Source of the DNA: Isoetes taiwanensis
Taxonomy: Eukaryota; Streptophyta; Lycopodiopsida; Isoetales; Isoetaceae
Assembly: GCA_021234155.1 (NCBI GenBank)
Contig: JAJEKV010000315.1
Location: 248,001 to 312,000 of the forward strand
Reading direction: 5' to 3'
Length of the DNA: 64,000 bases
Shown here piece after piece: positions 35,430 to 47,149 of this stretch (its first letter is position 1; every line of letters begins with the position of its first letter). The notes under the pieces were generated by a model, which saw only the letters and a list, made by a program, of their open reading frames with translations, was not told the DNA's origin and did not search any database. A program made the position numbers and the translations under genes.

Positions 35430-35700
35430 GTTGTTGGATTAGAAGTTGAGGAAAATGAAATTGAAGAGGAATTTATACATGGAGCAGAGGTTGAACCAGA
35501 ACAAAAGGAACTTGTACATGTACATGGAGCAGAGGTTGAACCAGATGAACCATCATCTCCTTTAGGGACTGAAGCAGAATATGTTCCAGATGTACCATTC
35601 TCTTGTGGCTTAGGGTATGAAGCAAGATTCCTTACCGGCTGCACGGATTATGGGAACAGTCGAGCGGTCGAAGAGCGGAAGCACCGGGGATGAGATGCTA
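35430..35700 (+). CDS. Acidic coding-like segment downstream of the unrecognised protein
   Basis: After a possible acceptor (TTGGATTAG, about 35,442) the plus strand reads VEENEIEEEFIHGAEVEPEQ, then a near repeat VHGAEVEPDEPSSPLG, then YVPDVPFSCGLGYEARF. The same segment is present at 46,496-46,690. The HGAEVEP block is internally duplicated. It may be the next exon of the 34,441 gene. The downstream part (35,700-35,950, LREGWSGLPIAREA, NLRRMDAIPMRFQPS) is also open in one frame. Not recognised. Confidence 0.35.
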
Positions 35701-36109
35701 ACAATACTTTGGGCAATTCACAAGATCTATGATCCTGATCCTTGGGGAAGGAATCAGTTGCAAGGTGCACACGAGTCAACTGTGCTGCGTGAGGGCTGGA
35801 GTGGGCTTCCAATTGCAAGAGAAGCAGCAGTGGCCTCTTCCACAGCTAGTCCTAACATTATATGGCGCTCCGGAAATCTTAGGAGAATGGATGCAATACC
35901 TATGAGATTTCAGCCATCACAGGATGTAATAGTTAGGCATAAAAAGAAGTTGATATATTACGTAAAAGTTATCAATAACAAAAACATGTTTTGAAATAAG
36001 TTGATGTACTCAATTACAATGTAATATAAATCATGTTACACCAGCACTTTTCTCTTTTCAGATTACTTCTCTCCAACATATAATCTGTCCAACATATAAT
36101 CTGTTCAAG

Positions 36110-37300
36110 CTATTCCAGATCATGTAGCATTTCAGGCAAACTTCCCAGTAGCATCTCATGCACATCAGTAGACAATGCATAAGCTGCAGAAGCACCCTTC
36201 ACCTTATGATTTACTTTTGGCATTGCAAACTTTGCTCCAATAACAGACTCTGCATGTACAAGAACTTCTTTGTCATCCAATAACTTATACTTGTGGTGAC
36301 AACCAGGCAATTTTTGATAGTAATAGGCGGATATGACTGTTTCACCTGTATGGTGATAATTTTTGTAATCGTCAATAACATTTTCTGCAAAACAAATTTT
36401 TTTTGTCTTGCAAAGAAGGATATAGTATGGCACATTTTCTTCATTTCACGGTGCAAAGCAAAAGAAGCAAACATATCACCTACCTGTACTAGATCTTCTA
36501 GCTCTTCATTTACATTTGCAAAAGCAGCAGTTTTCTCATTCTCTACTTCACAATGAGTACTTACTCGGGGTACTAGCTTCTTTAATTGCCACTTCCCACA
36601 GAATGAAATGGACTCACAAGCATCCCATTCAAAGTTAATGCAAGCATTGCAGAAGCAAGATAATGGTCTCACCATTACTAAGGTGGGGTCAGTTGACTTA
36701 TAGAAGCTATAGCATGCAATTTACGAATACCGGGGAAGAGGTTGCACATCTAATGCATTAGTTCTATCAATATCTGGCTCCTTCACTTCCCAGTATACTC
36801 TGTTAACATTAGATTGCTTGCTCCTCAAGACAACACAAGCATCATGTGCACCTCTAATCTCTGTTTTATGTTCTCGTAATTGTTCGGCTGCAAGTACCTG
36901 CTTGGCCTTGGCAGACTCTCCATCATGTTCACCTTTTCCATGCCCAGAACCAAAGTAGTTCCATTGTTAACGAATGCCATATTCAACATGGTACCTGGTA
37001 ATGAAATATAAATTTCTTTTGGACTTGTATTGTGCAGCACAACCATCAGACCACACAATATGATACTGTACATGAGATCCACCATTCTCTTTCAGCCATT
37101 TCAGATGAAGCTTAAATGCATGTTGTACAAAATGTGTATCATGAGCTGTCATCAAAAATATACAAGTGAACAGTCTTCTTCAAGATGCCATTTACCTTTA
37201 GCATAGTAATCTGTACCATTATAGTAACTTTGGTGCGCATTCCAATGTTACGCTTTGAACCTCTTTGAAAGGCTTCAATGTATAATTTTTACGCAAAGTC
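36110..37300 (-). pseudogene. DDE-transposase-like protein, C-terminal half (unit A)
   Basis: Read on the minus strand: DFA-NYTLKPFKEVQS (about 37,285, candidate first Asp); SHDTHFVQHAFKLHLKWLKE; WSDGCAAQYKSKR (about 37,040, second Asp); WNYFGSGHGKGEHDG (about 36,950, candidate third acidic residue); then EIRGAHDACVVLRSK, VMVRPLSCFCNAC and a tail ending at 36,110 (MPKVNHKVKGASAAYAL...LPEMLHDLE). At least three frameshifts separate these blocks. The pattern matches a transposase-like family common as uncharacterised proteins in plants and some animals. Its superfamily I cannot assign with confidence. It converges with the plus-strand protein at 34,441-35,700, with about 100-400 bp between ends. 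Confidence 0.6.
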
Positions 37301-37419
37301 AACCACTGATATCACTGAATCATCTCTCAGGTTTTGAACACATCTTCTGAATTCTTTGCTTTGCCAGTGAGCTGCAAAGTTGTGGGAGAAAAAACATATC
37401 TCATATATGCAGTTGCTAC

Positions 37420-37760
37420 ATCTGGTCCAGTAGCATCCTCCTTCAAGGCCACAAATTTGGCGTACTTAGTCAGGCAATCAACAATCACCCATACCTGAGT
37501 GTTCTGCCTTATAGTTCCAGGCAAAGAGACTATGACGTCCATACTTATACATTCCCATCTTTGCAAAGGTATAGGTATAGGTTGCAATAGTCCGGAGAAT
37601 GCGACCATGGCCAGCTTTTGACTTGACATGTCAGACAATGCGAAACCAAGTCCTGGACTTGTTCCTTCATGTCCGGCCAATAGTAGTGACGTTTGATCAA
37701 CTCAAAGTCTTCCACTTACCCTCGTGCCCAGCTTGCAGGGTTTCATGATGGTCGCTAAGG
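37420..37760 (-). mobile_element. Ty3/gypsy integrase fragment (unit A)
   Basis: The minus strand reads HHETLQAGHEG, IKRHYYWPDMKEQVQDLVSH and CLTC (the H2C2 zinc finger of retroelement integrases), then RWECISMDVIVSLPG and WVIVDCLTKYAKFVALKED, the start of the integrase core with its first catalytic Asp. Frames shift after CLTC. It stops where the transposase remnant begins, so one is nested in or joined to the other. No LTRs were recognised. Confidence 0.75.
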
Positions 37761-38224
37761 AGGGTTGATAGGTCGAGTACGCCCTCAAGCCTTACACACA
37801 GCAATGCATACTACCTATCTCACATCCTCCCTATAACTGCCCAAGCTCTAGTGCACTCTCGATTGTAGAGTAGCATGTGCCTCTACCTGAAATCGAGCCA
37901 CTCTCCTTGAACCATCTTCCTCGAATATTACGAAGGGGAGGGGAGGGACCAGGTGGAGAGCCCTTTGCCACAAACACAAAACAAAATACAGGTACATTCT
38001 TAAACATACAAACCATCTAACTAAACCTAATGTACTTCTACGGATAATATTCCAGAAGCTTCCACGTCAAATTCAACCACGATGGTCGATACATAACGTG
38101 GGACATAGCTATACAATACAATAACACCATGTGCATTCGAAGTCCAGATTAGGTATGACTAGGGTATGATTTATCATTGTGAGGAGAACTTCATTTTATA
38201 AATTTTTGTTTAAATAAGATAGTT
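37761..38224. other. Spacer between integrase and LINE fragments (unit A)
   Basis: No gene seen. It may be further decayed retroelement sequence. The counterpart in unit B is 48,801-49,264. Confidence 0.35.
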
Positions 38225-38775
38225 AAGCGGGACTTGGAAGCAATCCCTTTGGACATCTAAGCAGGAACATATGAATTTCACATTGACTTTACCATCAAAT
38301 GCAGCACATCGCCTCCGCATTGAAACAGGGCGTTGGGCTCGGGAAGCATGAGAGCAAAGGCTTTGCCAGTGTTGCCACCAGGGCGCCATTGAGGATGAAT
38401 GTCATGCCCTCCGGATTCGCCCCGGCATTTGCCCATATCAAGGCGCTATGTTCGATTACTAGTGCCTGGCCGGCCGTTGCATCAGTTATTGACTACGGTG
38501 TCAGTGGGTTTGTTGGGGTCATACCTCCAAGAGGTTATGGATGCAGGCTCATTTGTGTCCTACGGGGACGGTATTGAAGCTGTCCTATACAATGCATAGC
38601 GTGCGGCATACTTATTATCGCTAAGGTTTTCCCTCGAAAACCCCGCCGGGGTGGGGGTTTTTAATCCATCGATAATATGCTTGTCGCTCTCTTTTTGTTT
38701 GGGTCCCATAGGCCAATTGGTCTCTGTGGACGTTAAAAATCTATTCTATTCTATTCTATTCTATTCTATTCTTTG
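38225..38775 (+). mobile_element. LINE 3' end with TATTC tail (unit A)
   Basis: The plus strand has AAHRLRIETGRW and IEDECHAL in the register of the LINE at 5,400-6,422 (HRLRIEAVDGR, IEDESHTL), then the shared end GGGTTTTTAATCC, GGTCTCTGTGGACGTTAAAA and a run of TATTC units to about 38,773. Severely truncated. Confidence 0.7.
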
Positions 38776-40278
38776 TACTTCCAACTTGGAACAAATCTAC
38801 GCTATGTTGGATGGATTTTAAAAGGTTTGAAAGTTCCATGTACTTAAATAGTAATGATAATGCCTAATGTTTACATGATCCATTGTTTCAATATTGCATG
38901 TACTTCAAGCATAAATGTTCAAGTATAGAGCATAGCTCCAACTTGGCCAACTACAAAAACCCTAAAAGTGGCTTAGATCTAATATCTAGAAGTTAAAACA
39001 ATAATCTCACCTTAGTCTCACCGTTGTTGTAGTCTTAGCTATTGTTAGGTGCTTCATCTCTTCGTTTGGTAGCGACATATTTCAAGTTATCTCCATTCTA
39101 GTTTAGGCGTTTGCGGGCATTTTTCGGGAGAGCGTTGGCGGCCGTTTCTCATTAGGGTTTTCTTTGAAAACTTCGGAAAGCGAGGGTTTTCATCGGAGTG
39201 AGAAGCCTTCATTCGGTCTTCTCACCTTTGTTTAGCTTATGCAGCGGATGACCATCCTAGGAATGAGGACATATTATATGTATAGTCATGACGCCATATC
39301 AATACATATATAAGTCAGGTACAATTTCTCCTAATATTTCTGCCCCAGGAAAAAACCTGGGGGCGACACGTGTTTTTAAAAAAGAAAAAATGAAAATAAG
39401 AAAGAAAATTTGACGGGCTCCGGATTTTTTGCTTTGGAAGCAATCCTCTTTCTTGCTCTTGCTTTGGAAGCAATCCTCTGCTCTGGATATGTCGCGTGCT
39501 TCAAAGCTTCAGCAAATCGCTTTCAAGGTTCAAAAATGCAGGTCGCGAGAACAAGAACCAGTTAAGGGGTTTGCATGAAAATCCAGAATCAAGGTCTCGC
39601 TTGGGAGATTTGGGACCATTTTGTGACTAGGGCGGATTAGAAGGATGCAAATAGTTTTACTTGGAGGCTAACATAACATGGCTGCAGTGCTCCAAACGTA
39701 TCAGGTATAATTTCTGCTTGCCGAATCCACCGTCTCGCTGGCCAAATAAAGATACGTTTGGTGCTTTTACATCAAATCTCGCTAACTCGCATAATTGCAT
39801 AAGCTTTTGGCTTTTTCGTGAGACAGAACTTTCAGAGCAATCGATGTTTTCTTACACTGTCGATGTAGATTCAACAAAGCAGGCTATTATCTTTCAAGTA
39901 GTAGCCGATGTGCGATTCATTTTAAAGATTTATGCATCCTAACTCTCCTAGCCAACAGCCAGAGACCATAATCAGAGGTAACGGTAGGCATGGTTTTCTT
40001 TGCCACATTAACAAACACTTTTCAATGTCCTCTATAAATTACTTTATAAATGTTCAAACAGATTCAAGCTTATTGCACTTTTGGCAATTTGGCAAAACCT
40101 GCTTCATATTACTACATTATGATGTGGTTTTGGGGTCGATCTGGCAAAACTTGCTTTAAACTACTGCATTATGATGATGATGTTGAATTTTGCAGCCTGT
40201 CATGGCAGTGTTAGGTGAACATGAGTGCAATATAGTGTCAAACTGCATTTAGGGACCACTTATTCTTGGATAAGGATC
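38776..40278. other. Unit A spacer with a short conserved-looking frame
   Basis: Mostly intergenic. At 39,489 a 29-codon frame MSRASKLQQIAFKVQKCRSR... is kept in unit B (50,513). It could be a first exon of the adjacent dead gene but has no match I know. A motif (GACATATTAT..TAGTCATGAC) at 39,268 recurs at 43,170-43,340. Confidence 0.35.
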
Positions 40279-40545
40279 ATGGTTGGAGAGATGTCTAAGA
40301 TTTTTCAATGGAAAGGAGAGGTTGAAGGGGGGCTTCGTGAATGGAGCCGTGCTTAGAAAGAGCATTTGGGAGAGGAGCTTTCTGATGTGCTTTTATTCTT
40401 AATCCGTCTTGCAGATCTTTAGGTGTTGGAATTAGGGCACGCTGCCTTGAAGAATCTAAGGAAATATAACCTCAAGTATTCTATAGAACAGTGTAAAGGT
40501 TCTTCCAAGAAATATACTGAACATACAAATGGAATGCATGCTCCT
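40279..40545 (+). pseudogene. dCTP pyrophosphatase (MazG-like, XTP3TPA) pseudogene, unit A
   Basis: The plus strand in one frame reads VGEMSKIFQWKGEVEGGLRE, then KEHLGEELSDVLLFLIRLAD and LGHAALKNLRKYNLKYSIEQ followed by CKGSSKKYTEH. This is the MazG-type nucleotide pyrophosphohydrolase that removes non-canonical dCTP analogues. EELSD provides the ExxD part of its metal site. Two in-frame TAG codons (after WSRA, and after RLADL) and the missing N-terminal part of the EExxE motif make it a pseudogene. Lack of introns within the part seen does not distinguish a retrocopy from a single exon. Confidence 0.85.
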
Positions 40546-42650
40546 GCTTCTGACTATGGCAAAGAATGCCTGAGAACTCTAAGGCAAGATGTCATATTGG
40601 AATAAGAGAAGTGAATGTCCTTTTGGTTCTGGTTCTACCTCTGGTTTTCCTGCCCTTTTGGATGTCGATGGATATGGCTCTGACGGTTTTCCTTCCCCTC
40701 TGCCTTTTGCTAGAGACCCCAAGAAAGGTATTGTATGTATCTTCTCTATCCTTAAGCATATTTTGAAGACGCCATTTACTTTCTTCCAGGTACTTAGCCG
40801 CCAAAAGTGATGCAGATCATTATGCTATTATTTAAAGGTAGAATCAAACAAGAATTTCATATCTGCTTTGAGAGATGAGAAGAGTTGGTGCTAACATTGA
40901 TTGATGTGGCAACGTATCAGCGCCTACGGGGCGCAATGCCCGGATGGATCAAACAGATGAGCGACATAACAGGTTCGTGACACTTTAACCTTCTTATAAA
41001 TTCCAACTTTTGTAAACTTCAATAGTCCGGATGTTTGAGTTATGCGTAGCTAGATTCTTACACTACATTGTGATTAGAGCATAATAAGCTGAGCTTGAAA
41101 TGTTATGACTTTCTATATGAACCACCTGCTCATGACATGCAGGATGTTGGGTGAGATATTATCAGATAAATTTCTTTCTGTTCATAGATTGTTGCACATA
41201 TTAACTTCTAGAGGTGCCTATGTTTTTTACTAAACAGAAGAATGCTGATAGTTTCTCTTCTCAAATGATTAGGGAAAGTATGAGCTTTCTTCCTTTCTGG
41301 GATGAGCTTTTCCCAGAGTCTGTGATGCTAATGTCAATTAGAAAGATAGGAACGCTAAGCAGCTTAATAAGGTCATGTTGCATTTTAAGGTATGTATGCC
41401 TATATTTCTGCCATTACTTCAACTTTGGGAATTTCGGTTTCGAATGAGATGGGCGTCTTAATAATTCTTCATGAATCCTTATTGATTTTGTGGGAGCCAC
41501 TGATGTTTGAAGTAGTCTAAATAATTGAGCAGCTAACCATGATGTTGAGTTCATTGTTCATTGCACTCATACTCCTACTCCTGGACTAACTACCCTTTGG
41601 TGTTGCTGTTTTACTTTAGCTAATGTTATTTCTTGGATAGAAATTGGTCCTATGAGCATGGATGCTAACCTGTGTATTTAATTGGGGCATTGCATATGTT
41701 GTAGTATGTAGAAACATTTGACATAATAGTTAACTTGAGGGGTTCTAAGTGGTCAATTTGTTGGGAATGAAACATTAAGTAGACTGAATGGCATCACAAA
41801 ACTTCTATCTTTCGTTCCGCGTTCAAAGTGAAATCAAAATTGGCATTATGGTGGATGCAAGAACATGGGCTGCTGAGGATCTTGAAAGAGCACAAGAATT
41901 CAAAATAAGTGTTATTCTAATGAAGCTTTTGGTTGTACTTATTTGTTGATTCTATAGTTCAGCACAGTATAGGACTCAGATGTTGAATTGATGCCATGGG
42001 AGTAAATTGCTGCAGAGGAAGCATCAGATTGAGGCAGTTAATGGTGGATGGGCAATGTTTGGTCTAACTGTAGTTGTTGTTAGAAGGCCAAGATGGGAAG
42101 ACTATTGTATCTTAGGCAACACGTATGCAGTTGGAACAAACGCAGTTGAAACTTGGCTACTTCAGTACCATGAAGAATGGGCATGCATAATATCTAGGGT
42201 CATTTTTTTGTGCTTTGCTGATCATTGTGGCTTTTTGTGCATACTTTTGGCTATATCGGTATTCTACATGCTCCTTATCTGAAAAGTGACTTTTAATTTG
42301 TTAAGTTTTAATAGCTTAGTGCACAGTAGTAGTTTAAATGTCCATTTTCATCTATTGATTAAGTACATTCTGTTGGCAATTTGGTTATTTTTTTTAGACT
42401 ACATACATAGAAAACCACATGTAAAATATTTTGTCCTGCCACGTGTTCTCAACAATGCTATTCGCCATAAAACAACCCGCAACAATGCGTGTTACTTTCT
42501 TATTTGAGTCCAAATATAGTGAATGCTTATTTTTTTGGCCTCTGCAGGACCTAAAATTTTAAATAGCTACCTCTCCCTCTGTTACAGAAATATTGCAATA
42601 TTATAATTGCAGCAACAAATTTTACATGACCAATAACCTCTTTCACCAAA
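40546..42650 (+). other. Unit A tract with exon-like pieces, not identified
   Basis: Candidates: 40,589-40,727 (SYWNKRSECPFGSGSTSGFP, ALLDVDGYGSDGFPSPLPFA, RDPKKG then GT); 41,214-41,390 (FFTKQKNADSFSSQMIRESM, SFLPFWDELFPESVML); 42,010-42,150 (KHQIEAVNGGWAMFGLTV). They are spaced like exons of one host gene and are duplicated in unit B with mostly synonymous or no change, but none could be named. Confidence 0.35.
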
Positions 42651-42654
42651 CACA

Positions 42655-43095
42655 TTTAAGAGTGTAAGGGATCTTGAAAATACTCCACGAAATTCGAGGG
42701 GAAGCTTGGCAATGTGTCTTTAGGTCTAGCATTTTTTCACCACGAGGTTTCAATGACAAGAGTCTTAAAATACTCGGGGAACTCAAGTATTAAATCCAAG
42801 CCTTCTTTCACACCATTTTAATAATGATAAGTTTTAAAATACTTTCGAGAGAGCGAGGAAAACTTGGAAAAGTATTTTTACTAGGACCTTCATACCATTT
42901 TTAACAAACACAATTTCTGACTTAACATAACTTCCTCTATAATGATTTGGAAAACAGAAATGTTCGCGGCAACCTTCGAACTCGAGGGAAACTTGGGAAA
43001 ATATTTTTACTAGGGCCTTCTTCACACCATTTTTAACTTTATACAATTTTAGGCTTAACACAACTTCCTCCGTAGTGATTTAGAAAGAGAAAATC
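42655..43095. repeat. Degenerate tandem repeat, unit about 110-130 bp (unit A)
   Basis: Four or so diverged units share TTCGA-GG-AA-CTTGG-AA, TTTTTACTAGG-CCTTC and CACCATTTTTAA. The counterpart in unit B is at about 53,700-54,115. Confidence 0.6.
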
Positions 43096-43134
43096 AAGGG
43101 CGTGACCAAGGCATGCGATAAATTTCTTGTAATG

Positions 43135-43345
43135 ATAACTGAAATTTAGCTTTGGAATGGGGGCATATTATACATAGTCATGACAACATAATCGCAACTG
43201 AAATAACATGGTAAAGTTTTCAATTTAGCTATGAAATGGGAACATATATATAGTCATGACTTTTCCAATTGAGTTTTGAATGGAGAAATTATACACATAG
43301 TCATGACTTATGGGGACATATTATAGGTATACTCATGACACCGGG
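43135..43345. repeat. TAGTCATGAC repeats (unit A)
   Basis: GGGACATATTATA and ATAGTCATGAC recur four times in 200 bases. The unit B counterpart is at about 54,170-54,375. Confidence 0.6.
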
Positions 43346-45585
43346 ATGACAACTCAAAGAACATGGAGCTTTGAAGACCATTTATAATGGTTTCGAGGAG
43401 ATGTTCAATTTCAAGTGTTTTTCTCCCTTTTTTACCCCTTAGGCCCTTTTTCCACACTAATCACAAAATATGGCTGTCATATACAATATGCGACACCATT
43501 TATGACTCCAGGGCTAAAAATAAAACACACAAATTTAAACTTTCCCTTTGCATGGTAGTCATAAAATATGACACCAATAAAATACTAGTGAAAAAGCAAG
43601 AAAAAATAAGACATGTCTTATTCTTAGTTATATATTTAAATAAGGCAAGTGTCTTATTTTTGCAGGGAGAAATCCCGGGAATAAAATAAGACCCCATTTG
43701 GTATCAAACTTATTAGAACCTAAATAAGGCCGTCTTATTATTTTTTAGTTTTGATTTACTTTTAAGACAATAGGTGGCCAAACATCATTGGATAAAATAT
43801 GTGACTTTTAGAGATAAGATGGGGAGGGTGGCCACACGAAGGCGTCGTTGCCATTTAAGGATGCGAAAAATGGCGGTCGATTCGTTAGGGTTTCAATTAG
43901 GGGTGAAGCAAAACATTAGGGCTCTTGGAGAGGAGGCGGAGGCTCGTAGTAGGTAGCGGTATGGCGACCGACATAATGCTTTCAAATCCATCATGAGACA
44001 TCGGTAGAATGCCGTCTCTAGTTGTTCCCATAACTTGGTGCAAAGTTGCCCTATGCATTTTCGAGGAGCTTCTAGGCTGCGAGAAGGCGGATCATGAATG
44101 CTTCTAGCATTATTTGAATGTCGATGGGCATCTACAAACTCAAATCGATCTTACGGGCTTGTTCAAGCCCAAACATCTAGGCTTCTTGTTTTAGCATATT
44201 GTTTTTGAATTTTAGGATTGAAAACACAACAAATGTTTTGTGAATGCCAAGTGATTCTTCAATTCGGCACCATCAATTTTTCCTTCCCTTTCTTTGTGGT
44301 TTTGTTCTATGGGGTTTTGGGCTTGTATTTCTTATTTTAGTGGTTTCATATTTTTCTTTGGGATCTGACCCGACATCTATTTAACTGAGAGGATGTAGCG
44401 TGCATGAGTCCGGCACAATAGATGCGTTTGTTGAAGTTTCGTTTGTTGGAGGTATGCTTGTTGCTTTTTGCACTCAGCTTTTGGTTCGTGGGTCATCAAA
44501 ACGGTTTTTTAGGTTTTAACAAGAAGCCCAGCCAATTTTTGTTTTCACTTGTGGGCATGTCGGAGGGCTGCGACGTAAAATATACTTTTTACCTTCCTTC
44601 CTTGAAGCATTGCTTGTATTTCATATTTTTTGCCATTTCAAAGAGATGAAGATGGTTCTACAAAATTTAGGAACAAGAAGAGCCAATTCATTGGCATCGA
44701 GGGGTTAATGAATGCCATTTAAGATGAAGATGGGCATTCCATTTGTTAATGAATGTTTTTTTTTATGGCTTTATTATCTTTTATAGTGCTAAGCATGCTA
44801 ATCATTGTTGTATGACTATACTTAATTCAATTCAAATAGATAACTCGATGTGTCATGGCGAATTTTATAAGCGGGGAGTTTCTCATACTTCTAGGTGATT
44901 ATTGAGAGGCGGATGAAGGTCTTAGCTCCATATCGTAATTTAAAACTAATGCCAATAAATGGTATCTTGAGGCAAGTTCTTGTATCCACATTCATTTCCA
45001 TACTTTATCATATTCTTGGGTTATAGAAGTGTACTTGTTAGATTGCACCATCAAAGACATATAATTCTAGCATTTGAAGCCATAGAGTGTACTCATTTTT
45101 GTTTCTTCCAATTGCATGCATTATTTTTTGTGACATACAAGTGAAGGATGCACGAAAAGATGTGGCCAATTTATTTGTAACAACGGCAACAATTGGTGCT
45201 GATCATGCTGATCCGAGGAGAGTGAATAAGGGCTTCTAAGAGGTTTTTATTATGGCCATCCAATTCTTGACTTGTAAGCGCGCTCTAATTAGTGGAAAAC
45301 AAAATGCGGGGTTATGATATCGATTGTGTGTTTGTAGGATTATGCGCACCAATTTCGGGTCTTGAATACCATGGTTTCTTAAAAATTCCAAGTAGTCTAT
45401 TGGATTGAAACATGTTTGTTAAATCCAAGGCACAACGAGTGAATTTAAATATTGTTAATAGTTTTTGTTCATCAATCTTATCAAAGTATAAGTTTGATGG
45501 ATATTTTGAGCTCTGAATGTTACTTGAAAGATAATTTTAGGCATTACTATGACAAAAAGGTGAGCAAATTTGCATGGGAGCCTTA
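43346..45585. other. Unit A distal part, no gene seen
   Basis: Contains an 18-bp perfect palindrome AATAAGACATGTCTTATT at 43,605-43,622 (also at 54,640-54,657) within a block rich in TAAGAC/GTCTTA words up to 43,745, which may be an old hAT-like MITE. The remainder is AT-rich with only chance reading frames. Confidence 0.4.
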
Positions 45586-45810
45586 AATGGCCACCCTGAT
45601 AGCCTATGTGGCTGCCCCCTCAGCCTTGGTGGTACCAATGCCCCTACCACTTTGGCACATCATAAGTCGAGCTGGGGTTGCCAACTTGATATGCAATAAA
45701 ATTTGCAGCATACACGACCTTGTTGGGCATGTTTCCATGTGGCATGCATGGTCTGCAAGATGTTCATATCATTGTTACAGCAATCTCCCCCTTAAGTGCG
45801 CAGCCAATGG

Positions 45811-46158
45811 ACCCCTCAAGTAGTATTTATGGATAGTATTGTCATTGAATATCCTAAATACAATGGTCGATTATGTGGTGTGTTTGAGTCTAAGCACAAA
45901 GCTCTTTTCAACAAAGAAAGTTATGTTTGTGTGCCACTATGGACACCTTTGATAGAACGCGACAACCATCTGTCATTCTTATTTGATTGGTTGGTAGGGT
46001 TGAAATATGCACCAGATTTTACCAATTGCATAAAGGAGCATAAGTTGGATGACTCTTGGGACATATATGGTGACATTATCATCAAGACTATAGTGGATGA
46101 ATACGGCGAAGATATGAACAGAATAAAGGCCCTATGTACAATGCCTTTGATAAACTGA
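45811..46158 (+). pseudogene. 5'-truncated copy of the unrecognised protein (unit B)
   Basis: It begins at the duplication junction (PQVVFMDSIVIEYPKYNGRL) and ends MNRIKALCTMPLIN at 46,158. The first in-frame ATG is at 45,829. Compared with unit A it has a small frame-preserving change at ERDNHLSF and a longer end. It is an incomplete copy by origin. Confidence 0.7.
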
Positions 46159-46495
46159 ATCTGCTTTACTGTAACTTTTCTAGATGTGGATTTGCTTTCA
46201 TAACTCTTTTGAGTACTTGTTAAATTATATCTATTATTAATATTATTATGTAGACGCTCTGGGCAGATTTGTGACGTGAGTCATAGATAGGTACACATGT
46301 TAGGTGGGTACTCGCTCTGGTGTGGGCAGGAGTACCCTAATATCGCTCATCTTGTATTTATTCTGGATTAATATTAGTTAATTTGATCTTTCAAAAAAAA
46401 AAAATTATATCTATTATTAATATTTAAGGTTGAGGAAGTTTTAGATTTAATACTTTATAAATGCTAATAATTTTTAACTTTTGTTGTTGGATTAG

Positions 46496-46980
46496 AAGTT
46501 GAGGAAAATGAAATTGAAGAGGAATTTATACATGGAGCAGAGGTTGAACCAGAACAAAAGGAACTTGTACATGTACATGGAGCAGAGGATGAACCAGATG
46601 AACCATCATCTCCTTTAGGGACTGAAGCAGAATATGTTCCAGATGTACCATTCTCTTGTGGCTTAGGGTATGAAGCAAGATTCCTTACCAGCCTGCCTGG
46701 ATTATGGGAGCAGTCGAGCAGTCGAAGGCGAAGCACCGAGGGGATGAGATGCTAACAATACTTTGGGCAATTCACAAGATCTATGATCACGATCCTTGGG
46801 GAAGGAATCAGTTACAAGGTGCACCGCGAGTCAAGCTGTCTTTGCGTGAGGGCTGGAGTGGGCTTCCAATTGCAAGAGAAGCGGCGGTGGCCTCTTCCAC
46901 GACTAGTCCTAACATTATATGGCTCCGGAAATCTTAGGAGAATGGATGCAATACCTATGAGATTTCAGCCATCACGAGGA
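46496..46980 (+). CDS. Unit B copy of the acidic segment
   Basis: Same as 35,430-35,950. It reads the HGAEVEP/HGAEDEP near repeat and GLGYEARF, then shifts frame around the CAG-rich part at 46,690-46,740. Unrecognised. Confidence 0.3.
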
Positions 46981-47149
46981 TGTAATAGTTAGGCATAAAA
47001 GAAGTTGATATATTACGTAAAGTTATCAATAACAAAAACATGTTTTTGAAATAAGTTGATGTACTCAATTACAATGTAATATAAATCATGTTACACCAAG
47101 CACTTTTCTCTTTTTGATTACTTCTCTCCAACATATAATCATCCAACAT

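Larger units (their letters stand above)
34768..45810 (+). repeat. Tandem segmental duplication, unit A (11.0 kb)
   Basis: From ACCCCTCAAGTAGTATTTAT at 34,768 the sequence is repeated in the same order and orientation from 45,811. The junction joins ...GCGCAGCCAATGG to ACCCCTCAAG. Sequence similarity at the two breakpoints is only one or two bases, so the duplication did not arise by recombination between long repeats. The unit starts inside the unrecognised protein, so copy B of that protein lacks its first 110 or so codons. A stretch of about 210 bases within 44,300-44,640 is absent from unit B. Confidence 0.92.

Noticed and set aside
35411-35644. Minus-strand Ser/Thr-rich frame (SGSTSAPCTCTSSF...)
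   Set aside because: It is the antisense of the acidic HGAEVEP coding segment. The plus strand reads as the natural frame.
42010-42150. EAVNGGWAMFGLTV resembling a chlorophyll-binding helix of the LHC-like family
   Set aside because: Only about ten residues agree, the usual NGRxAM arginine is Gly, and nothing nearby supports an LHC-like gene.
43605-43622. Palindrome AATAAGACATGTCTTATT as a regulatory operator
   Set aside because: It lies in a TAAGAC-rich, probably MITE-derived block far from any gene.
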